This document shows, in pieces, positions 57,456-64,000 of a stretch of DNA of 64,000 nucleotides. Origin of the DNA: Stenotrophomonas sp. BIGb0135 (lineage in GTDB: Bacteria; Pseudomonadota; Gammaproteobacteria; Xanthomonadales; Xanthomonadaceae); assembly GCF_024810105.1 (NCBI RefSeq), contig NZ_JANUDX010000002.1:248001-312000 (forward strand), given 5' to 3'. The notes beneath the pieces were generated by a model that ran no database searches, had not been told where the DNA came from, and worked only from the letters and a program-made list of their open reading frames with translations. Numbering within the stretch: position 1 is the first letter of the stretch; each line of letters opens with the position of its first letter. The position numbers and the translations under genes are program-made.

Positions 57456-57790
57456 TCACGCGCGCTGGCGAAGGTGTTGCGCGGCCGTCGCGCGGATCGC
57501 GTCGGTGATGTGCTGGAACGTTGACGAGCAAACGGCCGCGTGGTGCCAGTACAGGGGCACATCCAGCCAACGATTCGGTTCGGGCAGCACGATGCGCCCC
57601 GCCTGCCGTGCCCGTTCCAGCAAGCCCTCCGGGGCCAGGCACCCGCCCATCCCGCGTGCGGCCGCATCGATGGACGAAGCACGCGTCCAGGTCATCCTTG
57701 CGGTTGAACACGATCATCGGTGCCGTCGCCGGCGCTGCGGCGTCCATGCCCTGGGCAACGTGGTGCACGGCGAATGAAGGGGACGCTATG
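57456..57790 (-). pseudogene. C-terminal remnant of an ArgP/LysG-type LysR regulator
   Basis: Two frames together read like the end of an ArgP/LysG regulator. 'APMIVFNRKDDLDACFVHR' lies in one frame (about 57680-57770). After a shift comes 'DAAARGMGGCLAPEGLLERA', then 'LDVPLYWHH' and 'HITDAIRATAAQHL' in another. The DNA-binding half is absent. It could once have controlled the adjacent exporter or a lost lysine/arginine exporter. The following 200 bases to the FabR-like gene show no gene. Confidence 0.6.
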
Positions 57791-58005
57791 GCGTGATGGC
57801 GCATGGCATCCCTGCACGGCGCTTGATACCGATCAGGGCGCGTTCCGTGGCGCAGCGCAGCCTTGGACATCGGCTGGGGAGGCTGCTGTCGAGGCAGTGC
57901 AACGCCGCCACCGTCTGGACAGGCGCCAACGCGCGCGACGCTCCGCGCTGGTGGGCGCCACGCGCGGGCCGGGCGGCGGCGAGGGGGCGGCAGGCGTGGC
58001 GCGGG

Positions 58006-58671
58006 TCAGCGCGTCGGCGGGTTGCCGGCGATGGTGCGCGCGCCGGTGATGATCATGCGCAGCATCTGCGACAACTGCTCGATCAGCTCGGCGTCCTTCT
58101 CCTGCGGCTGGTCCACGGCGGTGGCGCCCATCGCGAACACCAACCGGGTGATCGCCTTGGACGCCAGCGCCGGTTCGTGCAGTACCGCGCCACCGTCGGC
58201 GGCGGCCAGGCGGATCAGGTCCAGGCGCAGTTCGTCTTCGAAGTAGTTCAGTTCGCGGTCCACGGCCTGCTTGAACGCGTCCGAGCCGGCGCTGCCTTCG
58301 CGCAGCAGCACGTGCAGCAGCTTGTGGTCGGCGCGCAGCTGCTCGAAGAAGGTTTCCACCGACAACCGGATCACGCTGCGCTCGGAGGAGGCTGCGCGCT
58401 GGCGCGCCTCGCCGATGATCGTGCGCAGGGAGCGCCCGGCCAGGTCGATCAGGGCCACGGTCAGCTCGTCCATGTCGCGGAACTGGCGGTAGAACGAATT
58501 GGGTGCGATGCCGGCCTCGCGCGCGACCTCGCGCAGGCTGAGCGTGGAGACGCTGCGGTGCGGGCCGATCAGGGCCAGCGCGGCGGCCAGCAGGTCGTCG
58601 CGCGAGATCGAGGCTTTGCGCGCCGGATGGGCATCGTCGGCGGCGGACAGGGGCAGGTCTGGGGAGGTCAT
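58006..58671 (-). CDS. TetR-family repressor of the FabR/DesT type
   Basis: 221 residues. The helix-turn-helix 'VSTLSLREVAREAGIAPNSFYRQFRDMDEL' region is almost the FabR sequence, followed by 'SVIRLSVETFFEQL', 'LLREGSAGSDAFKQAV' and the C-terminal 'QLSQMLRMIITGARTI', also FabR-like. FabR/DesT sense acyl thioesters and repress unsaturated fatty-acid synthesis. It is divergent from a desaturase operon across a 92-base region with a palindrome, so it probably controls that operon and itself. ATG 58671; a start 18 bases upstream is possible. Confidence 0.88.
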   Translation of the reverse strand: MTSPDLPLSAADDAHPARKASISRDDLLAAALALIGPHRSVSTLSLREVAREAGIAPNSFYRQFRDMDELTVALIDLAGRSLRTIIGEARQRAASSERSVIRLSVETFFEQLRADHKLLHVLLREGSAGSDAFKQAVDRELNYFEDELRLDLIRLAAADGGAVLHEPALASKAITRLVFAMGATAVDQPQEKDAELIEQLSQMLRMIITGARTIAGNPPTR

Positions 58672-58717
58672 CGGGCGCAGGGCGGTCAAGTCCCTGAATC
58701 ATAGCCCGTCCATTCAA

Positions 58718-58731
58718 TATACAACTGTATA
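58718..58731. promoter_or_regulatory. palindromic operator between the repressor and desaturase operon
   Basis: TATACA-AC-TGTATA, a perfect 6-bp inverted repeat. Further TGTAT half-sites follow to the right. It overlaps the presumed -35 regions of both divergent promoters (right -10 TATAGT at 58752, left -10 TATGAT on the minus strand at 58698-58703). The right -10 lies only six bases before the ATG at 58764, so that mRNA may be leaderless. Confidence 0.55.
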
Positions 58732-58763
58732 CACGCCTGTATGTGCGTGCGTATAGTGGTTCT

Positions 58764-59840
58764 ATGAGCGCCAAACCCCGTCCGCCGTCCTCCCGCCGCA
58801 ACCCCGTCTCGCCCCGCCACTGGGTGTCCGAAGAACTCTTCGACTTCTGGGCCGGGCGGCTGCATCCGTTGTGGACCCTGCGCCGGGCGCGGGCGCGGCT
58901 GGTCGCCCGCGAGCCGGCCAGCGCCGACGCCGTCACCCTGGTGCTGCGGCCGAACCGGCATTTCCGTGGCCTGCAGCCTGGCCAGCACATCACCCTCGGG
59001 GTGGACGTGGATGGCCGCCGCCTGTCGCGCAGCTACAGCCCGACCCCGCTGGCCGATGGCACGCTGGCGATCACGGTCAAGGCGATCGAAGGCGGCAAGG
59101 TCAGCCAGCAGCTGGCGCAGCGCGCCGTCGTCGGCGACACCTTCGAACTGGGGCAGGCGTTCGGCGAGATGACCCTCGCTCCGCGCGCCGGGCAGCGTTT
59201 GCTGCTGCTGGCCGCTGGCAGCGGGATCACCCCGATGCGTGCGCTGCTGCGCCAGCTCGACGCTGCCGGCATGCCGGCGCAGGTGGACCTGGTGTACTGG
59301 GCGCGGCGCCGCGAAGAGCTGTGTTTTGCCGAGGAACTGGCCGCGCTGTCCGCGCGCCACGCGAACCTGCGCGTGCAGCTGGCGTTGACCCGCGACCCAT
59401 CGGCGCCGTCGCCGCGCGTGGATGCCTTCGCCTTCGACGCGCTGGGTGACCTGACCAACGCGCAGGTGTTGGTCTGCGGCCCCGGTGGCTTCGTCGATGC
59501 GGCGCGTGCGCGCCTGCACGGCCAGGTGGCCGCGCTGCAGTCCGAAGCCTTCACCCCGCCGGTGCTGCCCGATGCGGAGACCGGCACCGTGCAGGTGGAG
59601 CTGCGCCGCAGCGGCCGCACCCTGGCCCTGCCGCGCGGTACCTCGCTGCTGCAGGCGCTGGAGGCTGAAGGCCTGCGCCCGGCCAGCGGCTGCCGCATGG
59701 GCATCTGCAATACCTGCGTGTGCGGCAAGGCGTCCGGCGTCACCCGCCACACCCTGACCGGCGAGTACGCCGATGAACCAGCCACGCAAGTGAAGCTGTG
59801 CGTCAACAGCGCCAGCACCGACCTGATCCTGGAGCTGTGA
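58764..59840 (+). CDS. ferredoxin-type oxidoreductase partner of a desaturase (DesB-like)
   Basis: 358 residues. An FAD domain ('RLSRSYSPTPLADG') and an NAD(P)-binding domain ('LLLLAAGSGITPMRALLRQ', 'VLVCGPGGFVDAAR') are followed by a C-terminal 2Fe-2S ferredoxin domain with Cys in 'CRMGICNTCVCG' and a fourth in 'VKLCVNSA'. It should pass electrons from NAD(P)H to the desaturase encoded next, three bases after its stop. In Pseudomonas the comparable pair is desC-desB under DesT. Confidence 0.88.
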   Translation: MSAKPRPPSSRRNPVSPRHWVSEELFDFWAGRLHPLWTLRRARARLVAREPASADAVTLVLRPNRHFRGLQPGQHITLGVDVDGRRLSRSYSPTPLADGTLAITVKAIEGGKVSQQLAQRAVVGDTFELGQAFGEMTLAPRAGQRLLLLAAGSGITPMRALLRQLDAAGMPAQVDLVYWARRREELCFAEELAALSARHANLRVQLALTRDPSAPSPRVDAFAFDALGDLTNAQVLVCGPGGFVDAARARLHGQVAALQSEAFTPPVLPDAETGTVQVELRRSGRTLALPRGTSLLQALEAEGLRPASGCRMGICNTCVCGKASGVTRHTLTGEYADEPATQVKLCVNSASTDLILEL

Positions 59841-59842
59841 CG

Positions 59843-60979
59843 ATGTCTTCCGTGCAAAACCGTGCGCTTTCCGCCGCCGACCTGCAGTCCTTCGGCGATG
59901 AACTCGACGCGCTGCGTGCGCGCCAGCTGGCCACGCTGGGCGAAGCCGACGCGCGCTACATCCGCCGCGTGGTGGCCGGCGTGCGCTGGACCGGCGTGGC
60001 CGGCCGCGCGCTGCTGTTCCTCGGCGCCTTCGTGCACAGCGTGCTGATTCCGGCGTGGATCGCCGGCGTGCTGCTGCTGGCAGTGTCCAAGATCCTGGAA
60101 AACATGGAGCTGGCGCACAACGTCATCCACGGCCAGTACGACTGGATGGGCGACCCGCAGCTGCAGGGCAGCACCTACGAGTGGGACATCGTCGGCACCG
60201 CCGACAACTGGCGCAAGACCCACAACTTCCGCCACCACACCTACACCAACGTGCGTGGCCTGGACGACGATATCGGCTATGGGCTGCTGCGGATCTTCCC
60301 CGAACAGCGCTGGCGCCCGTTCTACCTGACCCAGCCGGTGGTGGCGGTGGTGTTCGCGCTGCTGTTCGAATGGGGCATCGCCATCCAGGACCTGCGTCTG
60401 GGCCGCTGGTTCGCCGGCAAGATCACCTTCCGCCAGCTGCTGGCGCAGGCGCGCCCGGTCGGGCGCAAGATGGGCAGCCAGATGTTCAAGGACTACCTGC
60501 TGTTCCCCGCGCTGGCCGGCCCGTTCTTCCTGCCGGTGCTGCTGGGCAACGTGGTGGCCAACCTGATCCGCAACGTGTGGACCTACGTCATCATCTTCTG
60601 CGGCCACTTCACCGCCGATGCCGAGACCTTCCCCAAGGAATGCGTGCGCGATGAGAGCCGGGGCCACTGGTACCTGCGCCAGCTGCGCGGCTCGTCCAAC
60701 CTGACCGGCGGCAAGCTGATGAACCTGATGTCGGGCAACCTCAGCCACCAGATCGAGCACCATTTCTACCCGGACGTGCCGGCCAACCGCTATGCGGCGA
60801 TCGCGGTGGAAGTGAAGGCGATCTGCGCGCGCTACGGCCAGCACTACAACACCGGCTCGCTGCCCAAGCAGTTTGGCCAGGTGATGTGGCGGATCCTGCG
60901 CCACGCGTTTCCGAGCAAGCCCGGCCGCGCGGCCGCGCGCGCGGCAGCCACCGCCCAGCCGCAGGTGCAACAGGGCTGA
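59843..60979 (+). CDS. membrane fatty-acid desaturase (DesC-like)
   Basis: 378 residues with the three His boxes of membrane di-iron desaturases: 'ENMELAHNVIHGQYDW', 'KTHNFRHHTYTN' and 'NLSHQIEHHFYPD'. A further His lies in 'IIFCGHFTADAETF'. Hydrophobic stretches are at about residues 50-85 and 155-250. Introduces a double bond into acyl chains with O2 and electrons from the preceding oxidoreductase. The C-terminus is Ala/Arg/Gln-rich. Confidence 0.9.
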   Translation: MSSVQNRALSAADLQSFGDELDALRARQLATLGEADARYIRRVVAGVRWTGVAGRALLFLGAFVHSVLIPAWIAGVLLLAVSKILENMELAHNVIHGQYDWMGDPQLQGSTYEWDIVGTADNWRKTHNFRHHTYTNVRGLDDDIGYGLLRIFPEQRWRPFYLTQPVVAVVFALLFEWGIAIQDLRLGRWFAGKITFRQLLAQARPVGRKMGSQMFKDYLLFPALAGPFFLPVLLGNVVANLIRNVWTYVIIFCGHFTADAETFPKECVRDESRGHWYLRQLRGSSNLTGGKLMNLMSGNLSHQIEHHFYPDVPANRYAAIAVEVKAICARYGQHYNTGSLPKQFGQVMWRILRHAFPSKPGRAAARAAATAQPQVQQG

Positions 60980-60996
60980 GCGGCGGACGGTGGGCC

Positions 60997-62124
60997 TCAG
61001 TCTTCCAGGCCCATCGTCCCTTCAGCCAGCGGCACCCGGCTGCCGTCGAGCAGGCCGCGGCTGAGCTTTCCGTCCTCGATGAACAGCAACTCGCCGTTCT
61101 CGCCGTTCTTGATGCTGCTGTCGATGGCGATGATGCGGTCGCCGTGGAAGCTGCTGACGTGCGGCATCGAGGTGTGGCCGACCACGATCCGCTTCAGCGC
61201 AAGCTGGCCGAGCAGCGCATCGACCTGGGCGGTATCCATCTGCCCGTCGAAATAGCCGCGGTACCAGATCGGGCTCGTCTTGCCGTCGAACAGGCGTGCG
61301 CTGTCAGGCGCGGCCTTGACCTGGTCGCGCGGCAGCCCGACCGAGGCCTGGTAGGTGGCATTGGTGCTATCCATGTCGCGCACCAGGTCCAGGTTGTCCG
61401 GCGCGATGCCGCCGTGCAGGAACAGGGTGTCGCCGATCTTCAGCAGCACCGGGCGGGTGCGCAGCCACTGGCCGATCACCGAATCGGCGCCGTACAGCGC
61501 CGGGTAGCTGCGGCCCAGCAGCTGTGCGCTCTTGAGGTACTTCGGGTTGACGTAGCGCAGGTCGTCGTAGAGCACCATCGTCTCGTGGTTGCCGAGCACG
61601 AAGTGCACCGCGCCGCCGACGGCGTGGGCCTGCTGCTGCAGGCTGTACAGCAGCCAGAACGCTTCGGTGACCTGCGGGCCGCGGTCGAAGACATCGCCGG
61701 CCACCACCAGGGTGGCGTCGCCCAGCGACCACTGGTCCTGCGCATCGATCACGTGGTGGGCGCGCAGCAGCGTGACCAGCAGGCCGTACTGGCCGTGGAT
61801 GTCCGACACGGCGACGATGCGCGGCGTGGCCGGGTACTGCGCCACCTCGGCCGTGCGCGGCGCCAGCACGTGCAGCGGGTGCGGGTAGCCGCACTCGGGC
61901 AGCACCACGCTGGCATCGTCGCGCGCCGGCAGCGTGCGGCGCACCACGTGGTCGTTGCAGACCCACTCGGCCTCGCGGCCCTTGGCGGTGAGGAACACAT
62001 AGGGACCATCGGCATCCACATGCTCGGCGGGTTGCGGCACCTCGCGGGCGGCGACGGAGGTGCACAGCAGCAGGGCGGACGGAAACAGCGCGCACGACAG
62101 GCGCAATGAACGGCGGAGCGACAT
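60997..62124 (-). CDS. exported metallophosphoesterase
   Basis: 375 residues with a signal peptide ending 'TSVAAR'. Calcineurin-type metal motifs are in order: 'VAVSDIHGQYG', 'VVAGDVFDRG', 'FVLGNHETMV', 'LFLHGGIAPD' and 'IVVGHTSMP'. Overall it resembles Shelph-type Ser/Thr phosphatases. Location periplasmic; substrate unknown. It is convergent with the desaturase gene, with 17 bases between stops. Confidence 0.85.
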   Translation of the reverse strand: MSLRRSLRLSCALFPSALLLCTSVAAREVPQPAEHVDADGPYVFLTAKGREAEWVCNDHVVRRTLPARDDASVVLPECGYPHPLHVLAPRTAEVAQYPATPRIVAVSDIHGQYGLLVTLLRAHHVIDAQDQWSLGDATLVVAGDVFDRGPQVTEAFWLLYSLQQQAHAVGGAVHFVLGNHETMVLYDDLRYVNPKYLKSAQLLGRSYPALYGADSVIGQWLRTRPVLLKIGDTLFLHGGIAPDNLDLVRDMDSTNATYQASVGLPRDQVKAAPDSARLFDGKTSPIWYRGYFDGQMDTAQVDALLGQLALKRIVVGHTSMPHVSSFHGDRIIAIDSSIKNGENGELLFIEDGKLSRGLLDGSRVPLAEGTMGLED

Positions 62125-62375
62125 CGATGGAGTCCTTGGACAGCGGAGAACGGTGCAGGCCAACGCCCACGCGGTGATCCTACGCCGCCCATGCCGTGCC
62201 CGGGATGCGCCGTTGGTACTGCCGGATGTGCCGCAACAGGCGGCTCGCGCCCGAGACCGTCATGGCCACGCACGGGTGTCATGTCATGTCATTACAAAAT
62301 GAACGCCGGCTCAAGTGTAATAGTCTCCGCGCGCGCCGCTGCTTACCCTGCGCGCATTGCCCTGGAGACACTGTT

Positions 62376-63401
62376 ATGGGTCACGACCACGATCACCTGC
62401 CCAGCGAAATCCGCCACGAGAAGCCCCTGTGGTGGGCCCTCGGCCTGACCACCACGTTCCTGGTGGTGGAGGTGGTCGGTGCGTTCTGGACCAACAGCCT
62501 GGCGTTGCTGTCCGATGCGGCGCACATGGCTACCGACACCCTGGCGCTGATGATCGCGCTGGTAGCGGTGCGGCTGAGCCGACGCCCGCCCGATGCCAAG
62601 CGCACCTACGGTTACGCGCGGCTGGAAGCGCTCGGCGCGATGATCAATGGCGCCATGCTGTTCGTGGTGGCGGCCTACATCCTGTGGGAGGCGATCGCCC
62701 GCTTCCGCCAACCGCAGGAGATCGCATCCACTGGCATGCTGGTGATCGCCGCGATCGGCCTGGGCATCAACCTGATCTCGATGCGCCTGCTGCGCGCCGG
62801 CAGCGGTGAGAGCCTCAACGTGAAGGGTGCCTATCTGGAAGTGTGGGCCGACATGCTCGGCTCGGTCGCGGTGATCATCGGCGCGCTGCTGATCCGCTGG
62901 ACCGGCTGGAAGCCGATCGACCCGATCCTGGCCGTGCTGATCGGCCTGTGGGTGCTGCCGCGCACCTGGGTGCTGATGCGCGAGGCGATCAACGTGCTGC
63001 TGGAAGGCGTGCCCAAGGGCATGGACGTGCATGCCGTGCGCCAGACCCTGTGCGCACAGCCGGGCGTGGTGGATGTGCATGACCTGCACGTCTGGGCGCT
63101 AGCGTCCAGCACGCCCGCACTGACCGCGCACGTGGTGATGGCCGACGGCATCGACGCCGATGCGCTGCGGCGCGTGCTGGGCACGGCGCTGCATGAGGCG
63201 TTCGATATCGACCACGTGACCCTGCAGATCGAGGCGGACCACTGCGGCGACAGCTGCAGCGTGGGCACCGCGCGCGCGCATGCGGATCACGACCACGACC
63301 ACGACCACGCTCACGACCACGCCGGGCATGCGCCTGCGCCGGCCGACACCCGCCGCGGCCCCCAGGATGCCCAGGGCCACCACGGCCACCCGCATCCCTG
63401 A
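62376..63401 (+). CDS. CzcD-type cation diffusion facilitator
   Basis: 341 residues; exports Zn, Co, Cd or similar ions in exchange for protons. Six helices carry metal sites 'LLSDAAHMATD' (TM2) and 'YLEVWADMLGS' (TM5). Glu in place of His in TM5 is usual for the CzcD branch. The cytoplasmic domain has 'VVDVHDLHVWALAS' and 'HVTLQIEADHCGDSC'. A His/Asp-rich C-terminal tail (about 300-341) and a short His-rich start likely bind metal. A possible promoter TTACAA-N18-TGTAAT lies at 62292-62321, behind tandem ATGTC repeats. Confidence 0.9.
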   Translation: MGHDHDHLPSEIRHEKPLWWALGLTTTFLVVEVVGAFWTNSLALLSDAAHMATDTLALMIALVAVRLSRRPPDAKRTYGYARLEALGAMINGAMLFVVAAYILWEAIARFRQPQEIASTGMLVIAAIGLGINLISMRLLRAGSGESLNVKGAYLEVWADMLGSVAVIIGALLIRWTGWKPIDPILAVLIGLWVLPRTWVLMREAINVLLEGVPKGMDVHAVRQTLCAQPGVVDVHDLHVWALASSTPALTAHVVMADGIDADALRRVLGTALHEAFDIDHVTLQIEADHCGDSCSVGTARAHADHDHDHDHAHDHAGHAPAPADTRRGPQDAQGHHGHPHP

Positions 63402-63488
63402 ACCCGGCTCCCGGTGGCGCGCGTGCAGGGCAGGGCAGGCTTGCCGCTACAATGCGGGTCTGCCTTGCCATCTGTCGGAGATACTGCA

Positions 63489-64000
63489 GTGACCCGGAAA
63501 CTCGTACTGTTGCGCCACGGCCAGAGCCAGTGGAACCTGGACAACCGCTTCACCGGTTGGGTGGACGTGGAACTGACCGAACAGGGCCGCCGCGAGGCCG
63601 CCGCCGCCGGCCGCCTGATGCGCGAAGAAGGGCTGCAGTTCGATGTGGCACATACCTCGGTGCTCAAGCGCGCCATCCACACCCTGCAGGGTGCATTGGC
63701 CGAGCTGGACCAGGACTGGCTGCCGGTGAGCAAGAGCTGGCGCTTGAACGAGCGCCACTACGGCGGCCTGCAGGGCCTGGACAAGGCCGAGACCGCCGCC
63801 AAGCACGGCGAGGACCAGGTCAAGATCTGGCGCCGTTCCTACGACATCCCGCCGCCGGCGATGGACATCGAAGACCCGGGCCACCCGATCCACGACCGCC
63901 GCTACGCCGGCCTGGACCGCAATGCGCTGCCGGGCACCGAGTCGCTGGCCACCACGCTGGACCGCGTGCTGCCGTACTGGTTCGACGCGATCGCCCCGCA
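63489..64000 (+). CDS. gpmA: 2,3-bisphosphoglycerate-dependent phosphoglycerate mutase (cut by window end)
   Basis: The first 170 residues of GpmA, which interconverts 3- and 2-phosphoglycerate. '[20 protein letters not shown]' has the phospho-acceptor His, followed by '[12 protein letters not shown]', '[17 protein letters not shown]' and 'DRRYAGLD'. The start is GTG 63489 with GGAG nine bases upstream. The last roughly 80 residues, including the second catalytic His, lie outside the window. Confidence 0.95.
   Translation, partial: MTRKLVLLRHGQSQWNLDNRFTGWVDVELTEQGRREAAAAGRLMREEGLQFDVAHTSVLKRAIHTLQGALAELDQDWLPVSKSWRLNERHYGGLQGLDKAETAAKHGEDQVKIWRRSYDIPPPAMDIEDPGHPIHDRRYAGLDRNALPGTESLATTLDRVLPYWFDAIAP

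Overview
The window reads as chromosomal DNA of a Xanthomonadaceae bacterium, most likely Stenotrophomonas. The core is GC-rich with strong third-position G/C bias. It carries the order ypjD-like/ffh ... rpsP-rimM-trmD-rplS, and many short palindromes beginning with GTAG, which match the SMAG (GTAG-type REP) repeats described for Stenotrophomonas. The genus call is an inference from gene content and repeats; no rRNA is present.

Left edge to 8 kb: an HlyD adaptor and a C39-peptidase ABC exporter (bacteriocin/double-glycine peptide export), an exported M61 peptidase translationally coupled to a YhhN-family membrane protein, and a periplasmic trehalase.

8.0 to 16.8 kb is an accessory island of lower GC directly behind a complete tRNA-Thr(CGT) gene. 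The 34-40 nt 3' end of the tRNA recurs three more times (10061, 12555, 15346). Where preserved, each copy is followed by the same Rho-independent terminator, GTAG palindromes and a very small RHS gene: signal peptide, RHS-associated core, then a variable C-terminal toxin-like tip and an immunity-like gene. Decay increases with distance from the tRNA: an amber codon, a poly-G frameshift, loss of the RHS gene, and finally an RHS-to-toxin deletion fusion. This looks like a chronological stack of toxin/immunity cassettes laid down at one tRNA site, and it is the main candidate for an undescribed system here.

17 to 20.6 kb: an exported hypothetical protein, then an RsbQ/KAI2-like alpha/beta hydrolase translationally coupled to a GAF-PAS-GGEEF diguanylate cyclase. 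20.8 to 23.5 kb: D-lactate dehydrogenase and lactate permease. 23.7 to 27.8 kb: the cyoABCD cytochrome bo quinol oxidase, with His-rich tails on three of its four subunits. 28.0 to 30.1 kb: an MHYT-GGDEF-EAL protein, followed by radA. 31.6 to 32.3 kb: a dense array of 11 GTAG palindromes. 32.3 to 39.4 kb: translation and protein-targeting genes (ypjD-like, ffh, rpsP-rimM-trmD-rplS) with a lipoprotein, a nitronate monooxygenase and a class IV aminotransferase between them. 39.5 to 46.7 kb: small membrane protein, MATE exporter, lipoprotein, hslR, GH5 hydrolase, katG and a DUF937 protein. 46.8 to 52.7 kb: mutS, an orphan barstar, a decayed hydrolase, a glycine-zipper protein and a large membrane protein. 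52.7 to 57.4 kb: a tripartite export operon (TolC, HlyD, two ABC-2 permeases) with no ATPase gene. 58.0 to 61.0 kb: a FabR/DesT-type repressor divergent from a ferredoxin reductase and a fatty-acid desaturase. The right edge holds a metallophosphoesterase, a CzcD-type cation exporter and the start of gpmA.
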